The notes below the pieces were generated by a model. The model ran no database searches and was not told where the DNA came from. It was given only the letters and a program-made list of their open reading frames with translations. A program made the position numbers and the translations under genes. From Ambrosia x helenae (Eukaryota; Streptophyta; Magnoliopsida; Asterales; Asteraceae): 64,000 nt of DNA. Shown piece by piece: positions 34,324 through 47,317 of the stretch; within the stretch, counting starts at the first letter, position 1; each line of letters opens with the position of its first letter. The stretch spans positions 80,432,555 to 80,496,554 of the forward strand of contig CM061232.1 of the NCBI GenBank assembly GCA_030844895.1. The letters are read 5' to 3'.

Positions 34324-34772
34324 ACTTTGAGCGAGCTGCTTTATGTTCGGCATTCGATCTATGCACCAGTTCAGTTTCAGTAAAAAGGTGTGGATATTTA
34401 AGCCGCATCTGATCTCTGCGCTCCCACGTGTATTCCGGTCCTAGACGGGAATTCCACCGTACCTTAACAATAGGTATAGTGCTTTGTCTGAGTTTCTTGA
34501 CGCCCTGCTCAAGAATCTCCATTGGTTCTTCCACGAACCGTAGTTTGTCGTCCACCTGGATCTCCTCCAGTGGCACTACTAGTGTCGTATCCGATAGGCA
34601 TTTATTCAGGTTTGATACGTGGAATACATTGTGCACTCCACTGAGTTCGTTAGGCAAGTTTAGCTTGTAAGCTACCGGACTAATCCTTTCGACAATCTCG
34701 AATGGTCCAACGTATTGTGGGTTCAATTTTCCTCGTTTTCCAAAGCGTATCACCCCCTTCCAAGGTGACACC
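34322..34772 (-). pseudogene. Chromovirus pol C-terminus with chromodomain-like end
   Basis: Continues pol after the solo LTR: SPWKGVIRFGKRGKLNPQYVGPF (GPF linker of integrase) and VFHVSNLNKCL, then PMEILEQGVKKLRQ, KVRWNSRLGPEYTWERRDQM and KYPHLF, the chromodomain-like module of Tekay-type elements that steers integration to heterochromatin. The stop is at 34322. This part is undamaged apart from being cut off by the insertion. Confidence 0.88.
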
Positions 34773-37516
34773 TGTAACAACCCGACCAGGAGGGGGCTGG
34801 ACGTTACGACAGTTTGGTAACAGACTTGCACAACGGAAGCAACGATAACAAATATTTAAATGTTATACAAATTCTAATTCAAAATATGAATTACATAACT
34901 TAAATAAAGTAAACTAATATCTATGCAGGGACGAAACGCAACGGTCGTCGAAGCAGTTAATGAGGTGTAGTCCACTAGCCGATCCGATCTCTATCCCGCT
35001 TATCTCTAGATGCTCTAACCGCAACACATATAGCCGAATCTTCTAACCAGATAACCTCTAATCCGCTACTAGCAAGCATATACCTCATGGTTGCCATCCA
35101 TCCATTTGCAGTACCTGAACACATGCTTAAAAGAGTTTGGGTCAGCAATTATGCTAGTGAGTCCGTGTAATAGTTAAGTAAATCCAAAACAGGGTTGTCA
35201 TCTCAAAAACAAGTTCACAAGTTTCCACAACGCAACACATGGTGATGTACAAGCGACACCTCAATCCTAATACACCGAATCTATCTACTGCCATTATAGA
35301 TTCACCTGGCAAAATATATGTCACAACGGCCCTGTAGACCTCAGTGGAGGGTTTTCCGAGCTTCCGGATCCACTGTGTGTGGAGGTTTCCCCAAGTAGTA
35401 CTACCCACATATTAAGTGGCCCAATCCCATGGGTTAATGAGTGTCAGTATGGTTATCTGGCAGCTGGTATCTTGTCACATCAAAACAGTTCAGACACACA
35501 CACAAGCATATGTTCCCCTAAAACAGTTAAAACACAAAAAGAGGGGATGGTACACGGAACTCACCTTAGTAGCGTTTCATATCACATGGTCATTCAGCAT
35601 CCCAAGTCAAGAGTCCACTTATCAAGTCACTTGCAAGGTCCTACTAATATTGCAAACATAAGTAGGTGTAACCGAATGTCATGATTACACGTGTGGATAA
35701 CTAGGACTTTTAGTTGTTAGTGTTTAACTCATTTTAATCTTTGGTTTATGATTCTATTAATCCATGTACTTCCAATAATATTAGTTCCAGTAGTAGAGGT
35801 TCTAGCCCTGTATATATATATAATAAATATCTTAAAGTGTCATATCTCTGAGTTAATTGTCTAATTGAATACTTAAGGTCTCAAGTGTCCATAGTCTTAT
35901 AGTTAGCGTCTTAATTGTAAGATATCCATCTATGTTATTGAGTTATTAAAGTCTTGATGTTTCTTCTTCTTGCTCGAGATCCGTACATACTATCTTAAAT
36001 ATCATGTCTATTGTCCAAATAAATATATCCCAAGGATCAAAGTCTTAAATGTCCATTCTATATTCCAATGATTCGGTCATATTATCCAATGTCCGGATGT
36101 ATTATCCTTATCATCTCTATACTATCTATATATAACAAAACATATTAGTATACACATCGTTTATTTATCTAGTTCATACAATTTATAGCCTATAGTTATA
36201 AATCGGCTATTTAGTTTGATATGGTCAAGATAGTCCGGGTTCATTGTCGAAGTTCCCACAATTCCATTGCTAGTACTACAAGGTTAATATAATCGAGCAC
36301 CTTACTATCTGTTCGTCTTTCATTATTAGTCCGTATGTCTTATGTCCTATGTTCCAATGTCTCGCTAGTTGTCCATGTATCCTTTAGTTCATATATTATA
36401 AATAGATAAGTTCGTCGCTTAGTTTTATATGGTCGGGTTAGGTCCAAAGTTAGCCAAGCCCCACACGTGCATATGCGTCATAAACTACTTATACCAAGAT
36501 GGTTCGAGTTCTCGTTCATACCTCCCGGATTCTTCCAATACGTTAAGTCGGTGACCGAGTGTTGACCGAGTCAACTGAGTTGACTCGGGCCCTTGATGGT
36601 TGTTGATCAGGTCAAACTATGTTGACTCGGCCTCTGACCCGTAACCGTCCCTTATCGATTTTAAACCTTCCTGTTAACTATCAACACATCAATCCACCAT
36701 GTCTACTATCGAAACCCCAATCCATTGCATCTAATATTAATCATTATCTTAATAGATCTGAGGAGAAACCATGATGGCTATGAGTACTAACCTTAGACGA
36801 TTGTTCCTAAGCTCCAACGTATCTCTATGTTCAGTCATCACCAACATCCACCTTAACAGGATCGGAACTGTAACTATCGCCGGAGAAGGGGGCTGCGCCG
36901 CCGTGGCTCTGTCCTGAGCAGCCAATAACCCACCGGTCTCCCTCTCTTTCTATTGTTCTTCTTTCTAGAATCCTTATAAAGTGGAGCGGGTGGTGGTTAT
37001 ATTATTTGGGAGTAGTACCGCCGTAACTCCGTCGCTGTCCGCTTGTGCTCCGCCGCTGAGTGGAGGAGATCAGCCATCTCCTTTTCTCAGCTCACTCTAT
37101 CTCTCTCTAAAACATATCAGTATGTTTGTGTGTGTATAATGAGAGGTGAGGATAAAAGTGTGGTGGTGTTTGTGTGATATCTTTGTGGGTATATTGTTAT
37201 GGACTAAAGAGAAGTTAAATAGGTCCGGTGGATGAGATGAAGCATCTGTTTTGGGACAGGTGTAAAATGCGAGGGGCATGTGTGCCTCAAAAGAGAGCAA
37301 CACATGTTCCCCCACTTGGTGACTAATCAAGTCACGGGTCGGGTTCATATCATGTATCGGTTCGGTGTCGCAATCGTATAATATTTTAATTTATAATAGT
37401 TCGGTTTTTAGTTTCGTACCAAAACATATGGTTTATTATACATCTTTGGTCGTTTAATAATTATATAATAATAATATTGCGCGAAAAATTTTGGGCCCTA
37501 GGTCCGGGATGTTACA
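34773..37516. mobile_element. 2.74-kb solo LTR nested in chromovirus pol
   Basis: Begins TGTAACAACCCG and ends GGGATGTTACA, with a perfect ACACC duplication (34768-34772; 37517-37521). Coding homology of pol is continuous if it is removed. No primer-binding site, polypurine tract or protein domain is seen inside, so it is a solo LTR. It contains a 23-nt palindrome, arms CCGAGTCAAC/GTTGACTCGG (36566-36588). The orientation of the parent element cannot be settled because both ends are TG...CA. Confidence 0.9.
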
Positions 37517-39916
37517 ACACCTTCAACAGAACCTTGTCCCCAACCTGGAACTCCAAAGGTTTCCTACGCTTATCACCGTAACTTTTCTGTCAATCTCGAG
37601 CAGCAGCCATCCGGTTTCTGATTTGCACTATCTTCTCATAAGTTTCATGCACGAGTTCGGGACCTGTTAGCTGGCTATCCCTAACCTCAGTCCAGCAGAT
37701 GGGAGACCTACACTTGCGTCCATAAAGTGCCTCAAAAGGCGCACACTGTATCAAAGTGTGGTAGCTATTATTATAAGACAATTCAATCAAAGGCAAGTGC
37801 TTATCCCAACTGTTGCCAAAATCCACCACGCATGCTCGTAGTAGATCATCCAGTGTTTGGATGGTACGTTCACTCTGTCCATCCGTTTGTGGGTGATAGG
37901 TTGTGCTCATATCTAGGCGAGTTCCCAAAGCGTTTTGGAGAGTAGTCCAGAAATCAGAAGTGAATCGCGCATCGCGATCAGATATAATAGAAGTAGGCAC
38001 CCCATGCCTAGAGACTACCTCCTTGATGTAGAGATTTGCTAGTTTCTCCAGCGAGTCTGTTTCCTTTATTGCCAGAAAGTGTGCCGATTTGGTCAAACGA
38101 TCCACGATAACCCAAATCATGTTATGGCCCGTTGGCGTTCTAGGAAGCTTTGTAATAAAATCCATAGAAATCCCGTCCCATTTCCACATAGGGATTTCTG
38201 GTTGCTGGAGTAGGCCTGAAGGCTTCTGATATTCAATCTTAACCTTCACGCAAGTCAAGCACTTACTAACATAAGTGGCTATTTCAGCTTTCATGTTTGG
38301 CCACCAGTAAAGAGTTTTAAGATATTGGTACATCTTGTCCGAACCAGGATTTACCGAATATCGAGAGGTGTAAGCTTCATTGAGCACCAGTTGTCTGAGA
38401 TCCCCAAAACGTGGTATCCAGACTCGATTCATAAAGTATTGAAGACCATCTGTCTTTAGTTCCAAGTGCTTATCAGCACCATGTAATGTTTCAAGCCCGA
38501 TGTTTTCTTCTTTCAAGGCCTCGCCCTGGGCTTCACGTATCTTATCAGGAAGATTTGAATGAATGGTAAGTTGTAAGGCTCGCACCCGTTTAGGTTTCGT
38601 TTCCTTTCGAATGAGGGCATCAGCTACTACGTTAGCTTTCCCTGGATGATACTTGATGGCACAGTCATAATCATTCAGAAGCTCGACCCATCGACGCTGT
38701 CGCATGTTCAGCTCCTTTTGATCGAATATATGTTGGAGGCTCTTGTGGTCAGTGAAGATCGTACACTTCGTCCCATAGAGATAATGCCTCCAGATCTTTA
38801 GAGCAAAAACTACTGCTCCTAGTTCGAAGTCATGGGTGGTGTAGTTCTTCTCATGAACCTTTAATTGTCGTGAGGCATACGCGATCACCTTATCACACTG
38901 CATCAGCACACACCCTAACCCTTGGATAGACGCATCACAATACATCACGAAGTCCTCTGTACCCTCGGGTAATGATAGTATAGGCACACTGCAAAGCTTC
39001 GACTTTAATAATTGAAAAGCAGATTCTTGGGCATCTCCCCCCTTGTAAGTAATACCCTTCTGTGTCAAGGCAGTGAGGGGTTGAGCGATCTTAGAGAATC
39101 CCTCAATGAATCTACGATAATATCCCGCAAGACCAAGGAACTGGCGCACCTCTGTAGGAGTCTTAGAAACCTCCCACTTTTTAATAGCATCAATCTTGGC
39201 AGGATAAACATGTATTCCTGCCTCGTTAACCACATGTCCAAGAAATTGGACTTCTCGAATCCAAAAGTCACATTTAGAGAATTTCGCATACAACTGCTCA
39301 TTTCTCAAGAGTTCCAAGATCAGTTGCAGGTGTTGCTCGTACTCTTCCCTGCTCTTGGAATAAATCAGTATGTCATCTATGATTACTATGACGAATTTGT
39401 CCAAATAGGGCTTGCACACACGGTTCATTAGATCCATGAACACAGCCGGTGCATTCGTTAGCCCAAATGACATCACTAAAAACTCATAATGTCCATAACG
39501 AGTTCGAAAGGTTGTCTTCGCCACATCCTCCTCTCGGACTCTCAGTTGATGGTATCCTGACCTCAAGTCAATTTTAGAATAGAAACTCGACCCTTGCAGC
39601 TGGTCGACAAATCACCAATACGAGGCAAAGGGTAGCGGTTCTTAACTGTCACTTTGTTCAACTCCCGATAATCAATACACATGCGGAAACTCCCGTCTTT
39701 CTTCTTAACAAACAGAACTGGAGCTCCCCATGGCGAAGAGCTAGGTCTAATAAAGCCCCTATCCAATAGCTCTTGGAGTTGGGTAGATAGTTCTTGAAGT
39801 TTGCCTGGTGCTAGGCGATATGGTGCGCGTGCAACTGGCTGCTCCAGGCGCAAGGTCAATTTGGAACTCCACTTGACGAACGGGTGGAAGTCCAGGTAAT
39901 TCCTCTGGAAAGACAT
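37517..39916 (-). pseudogene. Chromovirus RT, RNase H and integrase
   Basis: 39916-39563 carries the RT fingers (SSPWGAPVLFVKKKDGSFR, IDYRELNKV). 39566-37590 is open for 658 codons: KTTFRTRYGHYEFL, the catalytic IIDDILIYSK, RNase H with YCDASIQGLGC and HKSLQHIF, integrase with catalytic Asp in VDRLTKSAHF, Asp in SDRDARF and Glu in DGQSERT. Odd points: both zinc-finger histidines of integrase are changed (EAYTSRYSVNPG; the left-hand copy has His at both), a frameshift lies near 39604, and a TGA at 37590-37592 stands where an Arg CGA fits. Pol then runs into the solo LTR. Confidence 0.92.
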
Positions 39917-41762
39917 CTGGGAAATCTCGGACTACTGGGATGTCCTTAATCTTGGTTTCAGTTTCAGCTCGAGTGTCAGATATGTTAGCCAAAATGGCTG
40001 GACAGCCCTTACGAATACACTTCTGGGCCTTCATAAAGGAGATGAGGCCCACCATGGCACCACCACGATCACCCTGAATAGATAAAAGTTCTCCACTTGG
40101 GAGGGGAATACGAACAATCTTCTCCTGACGGAGAATTTCAGCATGTTGCTTGGATAACCAGTCCATGCCAACCACGAGGTCAAAGCTACCTAGGGTGATA
40201 GGTAGGAGATTGATGGCAAACAATTGCCCATCCAACTCGAGCTTAGAGTCACGATGTATATGGATTACCTCGACAGGCTTCCCATCAGCCAATTCAATAG
40301 AGTACGGGGTATCAAGAGGAGTAGGAACCATCCCTAATTGTTTACTAAGTTTTGATGACACAAAACTATAGTCCGCACCAGTATCATATATAATAGAAGC
40401 AAGAGTGTTGTTCAAGGAGCACGTACCCGTCACGACGTTGTTATCAGTCCTAGCCTCCCTAGAGACAATCACGAATGCTCTCCCACGAGCCCCATTGTTG
40501 TTGTTCCCATTGTTGTTGTTGTTTCCAGCATTGGTGGTGTTGTTGTTCCCTGTCTTGTTACCACCACTGTTGTTGTTGTTGTTACCCCTGTTGTTGCCAT
40601 TACCATTACCATTATCATTCAGCTGTGGATAGTTCCTCTTGAAATGATTCTCACTTCCACACTGATAACAACCTTTACCACCTCTCTGCTGTTGCCCCTG
40701 CTGTGCAGCTGGCGGATTTCCCGGGATATACACCCCGCAGTCCCTCTGCTTATGTCCCATCTTGCCACAACGATCACACTTAACGTTGCCACACGTCCTA
40801 GTGTGATGCCTATTGCACCTGTTGCACTTAGGTTGATTCCCTTCATAACCTCCCTGAGAGTTGTTGCGGTTGTTACTACTGCCATGGTTGTCATGCCTCT
40901 TATTCTGCTGCTGCTGCTGACTGCCATTCCCTGGGGGTTTGCCAGATGCATTCTCCCACTTCCTCTTGTTATCGTTGGTACCAGAAGATGAAGCGCCACG
41001 AGGAGGTAACAATCCCTCTTCCACCTTCTGATTAGTCAGCTGGTGAGCCATACGAATAACTTGTTGGATGGTGTTGAGGTTAGCAGCAGTAACCATGCTC
41101 TTGATTTGGGGCACCAAGCCCTTGATGTATAACTCGATCCTTTTATAGGGCGGGTTGGAGTAATTTGGGCACATTGCCGCCAGTTCGTGTGATCTAGTGG
41201 TATAGCTCTCAATCTCCGATCCCACCATCTTCAGATTGAGATATTCAGTTTCCAACTTTTGAATCTCATCTCGAGGACAGTACTCCTCCTTCATCAGTTC
41301 CTTGAAATCCGCCCAAGGTATTGCATTAGCCACATCAACACCTAACATCTGCACCTGAGAGTTCCACCAGGATAATGCCAAATTTTCGAGAGTAGCAGTG
41401 GCATATTTCACCCTGTCAGCTGGTGGACAGTTACACATAGCGAAGCAAGATTCCAGTTTTTCGAACCACCTCAGTAGCCCGACAACTCCTTCAGATCCTC
41501 CAAAGTTCTGCGGCTTGCAGTCCATGAAGGACTTATAGGTGCAAACTGGAGGGTGATGCCCAGGTTGACCTGAGTACAAAGAGCGAAGAAACCACGAATG
41601 AATAAAAGAGCGTAACGTTGGAGTCTAGAGGAAAGTTTAGAGCGAAATAGAGTTACCAGCTTGAAAAGCTGCGAGGGCTTCCACCACCCTGTCGTTGATA
41701 AGTGCGTTCAACTCCGCTTGAGTCATGTTAATGTTTCCTCTCCCGTGTCCTCTTCCCGCCAT
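39759..41762 (-). pseudogene. Chromovirus gag and protease with a short gag intron
   Basis: ATG at 41762 gives GRGHGRGNINMTQAEL; exon 1 ends at 41657 in phase 1. A GTAACT...ACTCAG intron, 41570-41656 (87 nt), must be removed to join CTYKSFMDCKPQNFGG; unspliced reading hits a stop. The gag domain has DRVKYATATLENLALSWW and EEYCPRDEIQKLE. A Gln/Asn/Gly-rich nucleocapsid follows with zinc knuckles CNRCNRHHTRTC and CDRCGKMGHKQRDC, the last knuckle having Tyr for its final Cys (CGSENHFKRNYP). Protease has YDTGADYSF (about 40390-40365) and VVGMDWLSKQHAEI. A 2-nt loss near 39837 shifts the frame at the protease-RT junction. Confidence 0.9.
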
Positions 41763-42005
41763 AGTGATTCTACATTTACACTATACTCATGAGAAAACAA
41801 TAATATGTCCCACATACAATCGTTCACATAGTACAAGTAAACTAGAATATAAATAACATACGCGAGAATAGAATAAAGTAATCAACTAGTAGCGGTAATA
41901 AAAATCCAAACATAAGATAAACGATCCTCAAGTCCCACAACGATAACACAGAAGTTATAATAAGAATGTATAGAAAATACTAAGATAACAAGATAATAAA
42001 AGAAA
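41763..42005. other. Leader between extra ORF and gag
   Basis: AT-rich non-coding leader of the chromovirus between the stop of the extra ORF (42006) and the gag ATG. No clear signal recognised. Confidence 0.5.
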
Positions 42006-42631
42006 TCAATCGTCCTCGTGATCCATGGAGATACATGAGCCCTCATCCTCGCTCTCATCCTGAATCTCTATCTCCAGTGGCTCCTCCTCCTCAGGCTCAA
42101 GCTTTTCCTCGAGTGCTGCATCCATCGCTGCCCCGAAAGCATCAAATCCTCCTACTGCAGGCTCTTCCTTGGGATCCTCTTCTGGATCCTCCTCTGGTTC
42201 TACACCATTTTGACCTAGAGCTTCCTCAAGCTTGTTACGGACCAAGGTCAACTCCTCCCTTAAAAGTGATGTCTCCTGAATAGCAATCGACCTCTCATGT
42301 CTATCCTCTGCAGCTTCCCTATTAGCCCTTTCCTCTCATGTCTATCCTCTGCATTATAAGCGTTCTCCAGCTCTGTATGCACATGCCTAACCATCCCTGC
42401 CAGAGACCTCTCCAATGAGTCAATAATGGGAGGAACCTGAGCTGGCACTCCGTATCCTACAACCCACGAGTGCAGCATGTCTGTGAACCATAACCAGCGA
42501 TTTGTACTCTCATCTGGATTCCCTGCCTGAGCTGGCTGTTCATACGGGTTCAATGATGTGTTTTGCGAACTCCCAAGAGGACGATAAGAAGAGTAGTTAC
42601 GATGAACAGGGTTAGTCATGTTTTCGTGCAA
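42006..42631 (-). pseudogene. Extra ORF in chromovirus leader, upstream of gag
   Basis: Two minus-strand frames, 42631-42260 and 42251-42006, look like one reading frame of about 200 codons broken by a local duplication: CTCTCATGTCTATCCTCTGC occurs at about 42293 and 42333. The first part has WLWFTDMLHSWVVGYGVP and SLERSLAGMVRHVHTELENAY; the second is highly acidic (EEDPEEDPKEEP, EPEEEEPLEIE). I do not recognise the family. Its place, sense-strand between primer-binding site and gag, suggests an accessory protein of this lineage. The plus-strand relative at 57625 has no equivalent in its shorter leader. Confidence 0.6.
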
Positions 42632-42753
42632 TACGTTAGATCAGTATACGTATCCAAGAAATATCAAGTGGTGTGCTTAGAATAGCGAGTGTACTAAGAC
42701 TTATGCTATGATGATTATAGACTAGATGCAAATCCTAGTTCACTATAACCAAT

Positions 42754-42766
42754 GGCTGAGATACCA
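42754..42766 (-). promoter_or_regulatory. Primer-binding site of the chromovirus
   Basis: Minus strand TGGTATCTCAGCC, three bases after the 5' LTR. It differs by two bases from TGGTATCAGAGCC, the plant initiator tRNA-Met complement found intact in the other elements at 52711, 57359 and 60209. Confidence 0.85.
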
Positions 42767-42769
42767 GTC

Positions 42770-45479
42770 TGTCACCCACAAATTTCCACTGCGGGGTTTA
42801 TACCGCGAGGCGCATGACAAACCAGGATCCCATAGCCATAAGTCACATGAACGACACTAAATCCCCAAACCATTTAGTTCGTTATAGTAAAACCAAGTTT
42901 AAAAGTTTTAACCAAACTAGTTTAAGTATAGCGGAAGCGAATTAACAAAACAGTTAAATAAAAGTCTGCGCAAAACACCGCGCCCAAAACCATAAGTAAT
43001 TATTTAAAAGAAGTTTAAATGTTCGTCATCCCATGACCTAACATGATGCATGTCCTAATCGTGCTCCATACCTAGTTCCCTGCAAAAGCATGCTAACGCG
43101 TATCAACATAAAGTCGGTGAGTTCACAAAGTAAAGTAAATGATTACATAAATGCGCTGGTTTCCAAAACCACGTAACCAAATAAAAGCGCAGGTCCTCCA
43201 TACCAAAATATTCAAGTTTCATCAGTTTAATCATGTCAGTGGTAGCTAACCCACTCATTGCAACTAAACAGAATTATTGGGACACCTACAGTAACATAAT
43301 AATTTGCCTCAATAACTGGTGTCTATCAACACCAGTTCTCAAATGTGGTCAGAAGTTCATGCCCGTGCCTCAAGCACCTCAGGCATGAGGTTGCTGCACA
43401 ACCTAATAGCGCTATCAACTAATACCTCGTTCGCCTCCAGCGATTAACCCAATAATATGCAAGGACTTTCCAAATGATAGAGTGTTTAGTTCACAAAGGA
43501 CCAATAAGTTTTAAACTGATCAAAAACCCGATCCACACAAGGAATCATAAACCCGACCCACACAAGGAGTCAAAACCTGAGTAGTCCCAAACTGGACTAG
43601 AAAACGTTTACCAAAGCTGTCTCCACCCGAGACACATGCTTTTGAGAAAAAGTAGTGAAACTCACCTTAGGTTGCACGTGAATGATCCAAATCCCTCAAA
43701 CAGTAACGAGCTACCGAATCCCTATTACAAGTGTCACTAGGTGAGTATACGTGCATAACCAACACATCATGCAACTCGTTTGTCCAAAACTTCTAAAGTT
43801 CAAATCGTGTAGTGACACCTAATGGCTCTACATGCACAAGTAAGTCCTACGTATCCCGTTGGTGATCATAATGATTATTATCAGTTTTATACCTTATACA
43901 CATCTCCTATAAGTATTCATATAAGTTCATGTCAAATACATACTATATAAGACTCCAAATAGTCACATAAACACATAATACACAATCTGCATTTCTAGGA
44001 CAGATTGTGCGCCACGAAAACTAATTTATTTATAATACTTAATCAATGACTTAAACTCGCAAATTTTTACTGAATATTCTTTGGGATTCATTTAACAACC
44101 CATATTTTTGTTTTGTCTCAAAACCAAACACAAAAATTATTAAAATTCGTACTACACAGCTATGTCCAGAACATTTCCACAACATGTCAGTTTAGTAGAA
44201 AAATTCCCAAAAATTCTGTATTTGCCCAAACGAGGTGAATCCACTTGGATATGCCAATGTTCTCCAACATTGACCTGCTGTCAAAATTTCATAACTTAAT
44301 TCTTTGTAAAACTAGAGTTATACCCATTTAAAGTTGACCCAATTTATAACTCCGAAAATCTGATATGACCTTTAATCAATTAAAATTCCAAAACTATTCA
44401 AACGATGTCCAAATCTGATGGTTTTGCCCATTATGAAAAGATAAGATCATTTATAATACAATTATGCAAAGAAATCATCAAAACAATCAATTTAACATCA
44501 GGATACAGACCCTACAAAACACCCTAATGAATCTGCCAGAAACTGAAACTTGCATCCCAAGTTATTCATAAACCCTAGTTATGCATAAAAATCTCTAACG
44601 CATGCCTAATCCATATTATCATGATCAAACACATATATATCATATAAAAACCCTAATTATGATTACTAACAACCATCATCATCATCAAATCACAATGAAC
44701 ATTCAAGAATTCCCACTAACACGTGTTATGTGATTTCTATATGTATGCATGCCTTATGATTTTTTTTTTTTAACTTTTCAATCATTAATAATCATCATAA
44801 AACATGTAAAGATTATACCTTTTAATGCAAGAGCCCTTAAAGCCTAGAGATTGCACCCAAACTAGCTTGAAGGAATGAATAGGATTGATGTTTGTTGAAA
44901 ATCAAGAGAGAGGGGGTGGGGTGGGTTCACGGCGCAAACAAGGAGAAGGGGTTAGGGTTTTTTTTTTTTTGTCTCCTAATTATAAGAGGGCTTGGCTTGT
45001 TGCCCAAGAAATGCTGTTTTAGGCCCCTTTTAGTCCACTAATTGGACCCATTAATCATATTTTAGCCCAATACTGGACCCAATAATATTAATCATCCTAT
45101 CTTGCATAAAACTCATTGTTTTTATCATCTCATAACACATTGATCATAAGGTGCATGTAATTTACATGGTTTACATATTAACTTCCAGTCAAGCGGTAAT
45201 TCACATAAGCATGTACTCCACATAAACATGTAACACTACGTTCATCATAATTCAATTGTGCTTATTATTATATTTGCCAGATAAATCACCAACGTTCGGG
45301 ATACAGGAGTCGTGTGTGTGACAAAACAAGGGTTTTCCTACTTATATCATATGTTAATATCATCTAACATATGTTAGGCCTTCTTAACTAACCCTAGTTA
45401 AGTATTTAACCACATATGAATATGTAAGTTAACTAGAGTTCAGTAAAAAAGTGTTAACCTGAAAATGTGGGGTATCACA
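42770..45479 (-). repeat. 5' LTR of the chromovirus
   Basis: 2710 bp, partner of 31489-34193. The low end TGTCACCCACAAATTTCC shows small changes relative to the 3' LTR; the high end GGGGTATCACA is followed by the TGAAC duplication. Confidence 0.95.
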
Positions 45480-45484
45480 TGAAC

Positions 45485-45575
45485 CGCCAAAAAAATCCAC
45501 ACCATACGACGACTTTAATCCCTTGACCCAAGTCGCCTTATCTGAAGTTCGAATCCCACGGATATTCAATGACAT
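45485..45575 (-). pseudogene. Start of LINE ORF2
   Basis: ATG at 45575 begins SLNIRGIRTSDKATWV, the usual opening of plant L1 ORF2 endonucleases, five bases after the ORF1 stop. It is cut after about 30 codons by the chromovirus insertion; the protein resumes at 31488. Confidence 0.85.
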
Positions 45576-45580
45576 AAAAT

Positions 45581-47317
45581 TCATTGATTATCCGACAAAC
45601 CATTTTCCGCAATAATCTCATCAACTACTAACCCAACCAAATTCTGCAAATTAATACCAACCAAAGAACAAACCTGAACCGTGGTCGTAGCTTCAAGATT
45701 AATACCCATAGCTTCATCCATCACCTCATTAGGAACCGCCACTGAATTATCTGAAGACGACACGCCAGCAAGAGGAACAGATGTCGGATCAGTCAACACC
45801 TCCTCTGTACAAGGAACAGCTAGCACCTCATCATCCCTATTCAATTCCTCAGCAAACCGGGTGTTCAAATCAATCCTAACAGATGCCGCATTAAAACCCA
45901 ACATAGTACCGTCCCCACAGTCTTCTGGAGAATTATGGAACATAAACCTAGATCTCTTTCGGCTCTTAACTTTAGAAGAACACCCAATATTAAGCCCAAC
46001 AGACATTACCACATCCGGCCCAACAATAGGGGATGAGACATCCGGTTGGCCCACAATAGGCAACCCATTAATATAGTCCAACCTAAGGCCTGCCTCATTT
46101 AAATTTTCACTCTCCCGGTCAACTACACATGAATTAGGCAAGTCTTCATCACCATGCACATTACCAAAAACATCTTCCTGAATTATCAGCTCAGCAAAAT
46201 TATCTTCACCGGACGGCGACAACTTCCCCGGAGATGGCGGGGCATTATCTCTGATTTCACCTTCCTCCATATCATCAGCATCATCAACCTCACGAACTAT
46301 GGATTCAAATTCCGGCACCCATATGGAATTATCCTCAACAACCCAAACACTATACCCCTTATTCTTCCAGAAAATCGTCACCTCCTCATCAATTCTAGAT
46401 GATATCTTAGTAAGAACATGCGTGAATCCAATAGCATTATCAACCCCAATCCATGAGAAATCAGAAAGCCACACAACTTTCCCAAAAAGACGACCAACAT
46501 TATCGTACGTAGAACAATCACGTACCATAATAGGCATTCCAACAATCTTAAGGACCGCAATCCGTTCAAAAGGAATATCCTGCCCCGTCCACGGATAGAC
46601 GACCTCTAACGATTCCTTCCAAAAAACCTCCTTAGCCACCATAAAGTCTTCCATTTCAACACTATCACGAAAAGTAATGAGGACCGCTAAGCCCCCAATA
46701 TACGATACCGCTGCTTCATAATACCCCGCCCTAAACAACATCTTTTTCACCAGATGAATATTAGCAATAAAATCAGCCACACCCACCACCGACCTACCAA
46801 TACAATGTGCAGGGTACGTTGCACCATCACTTTGGATATGCAATGACTTCTTTAAACCAGAAGAACTACCATAAACCATCGAAACAGTCGGAAACTCATC
46901 CATCATAACGTTCTTCTCCTTAGGAACCCACTTCGAATTCTCCGAAACCCCACCATCATAAGGAATCTTTCGATGTAAACAATCAAACATAGCCAAAGAA
47001 ACCGAAATCCTCGACTCCAAGATGATAATATCATTAAGATCCTGAAGAACAGAATACGGATCCACAAGTTTCACACAACGAACAAAACCAAAAACCCTAC
47101 CCTTAATCGATCTTCGTTTCGGAACCTATGCGTCTGTAACAGTAACAAAAGGTCGAAACACCTCCTTTAACTTCAAACCCATTACTCTATCTGAGATGTT
47201 CGTGACGTAAAAAGTAGTTCTAGTGGTTGGATCGTCCGAATCTTGAAAAATATTAGAGTGATGCCGCCTGTTATCCGTCGTTCGCCGATTAGGGTTGCCC
47301 ATTTTTAGTTCGAGCAA
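45581..47317 (-). pseudogene. LINE ORF1, RRM-type nucleic-acid-binding protein
   Basis: From the ATG at 47317, an RRM begins at TTFYVTNISDRV (RNP2-like) and continues through KGRVFGFVRC (RNP1). An in-frame TAG at 47126-47128 splits them. The remaining 497 residues (47074-45581) are open: a DUF4283-like middle (WTGQDIPFERIAVLKIVGMP, then FSWIGVDN) and a long acidic C-terminus with KSRKRSRF. In plant L1 elements this protein coats the RNA. With one nonsense change it is the best preserved part of this LINE. Confidence 0.85.

Larger units (their letters stand above)
31489..45479 (-). mobile_element. Full-length Tekay-like chromovirus (14 kb with nested solo LTR)
   Basis: Two LTRs of 2705 and 2710 bp (31489-34193; 42770-45479) bound an internal region with, in minus-strand order, primer-binding site, a leader ORF, gag, protease, RT, RNase H, integrase, chromodomain and polypurine tract. 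The whole is flanked by a perfect TGAAC duplication (31484-31488; 45480-45484) in LINE ORF2. TG...CA ends, a tRNA-Met-type primer site and a C-terminal chromodomain-like sequence place it in the chromoviruses, Tekay/Del branch. A 2744-bp solo LTR interrupts the 3' end of pol. Stops and frameshifts make it non-autonomous. The two LTRs differ at scattered positions, so they can date it. Confidence 0.95.

Noticed and set aside
37097..37348. 83-codon minus-strand frame in the nested LTR
   Set aside because: Low-complexity translation (Thr/His-rich), no relatives in the window, lies wholly in an LTR.
40405..40991. Leu/Val-rich plus-strand frames across gag
   Set aside because: Antisense of the Asn/Gly-rich nucleocapsid linker; no independent support.
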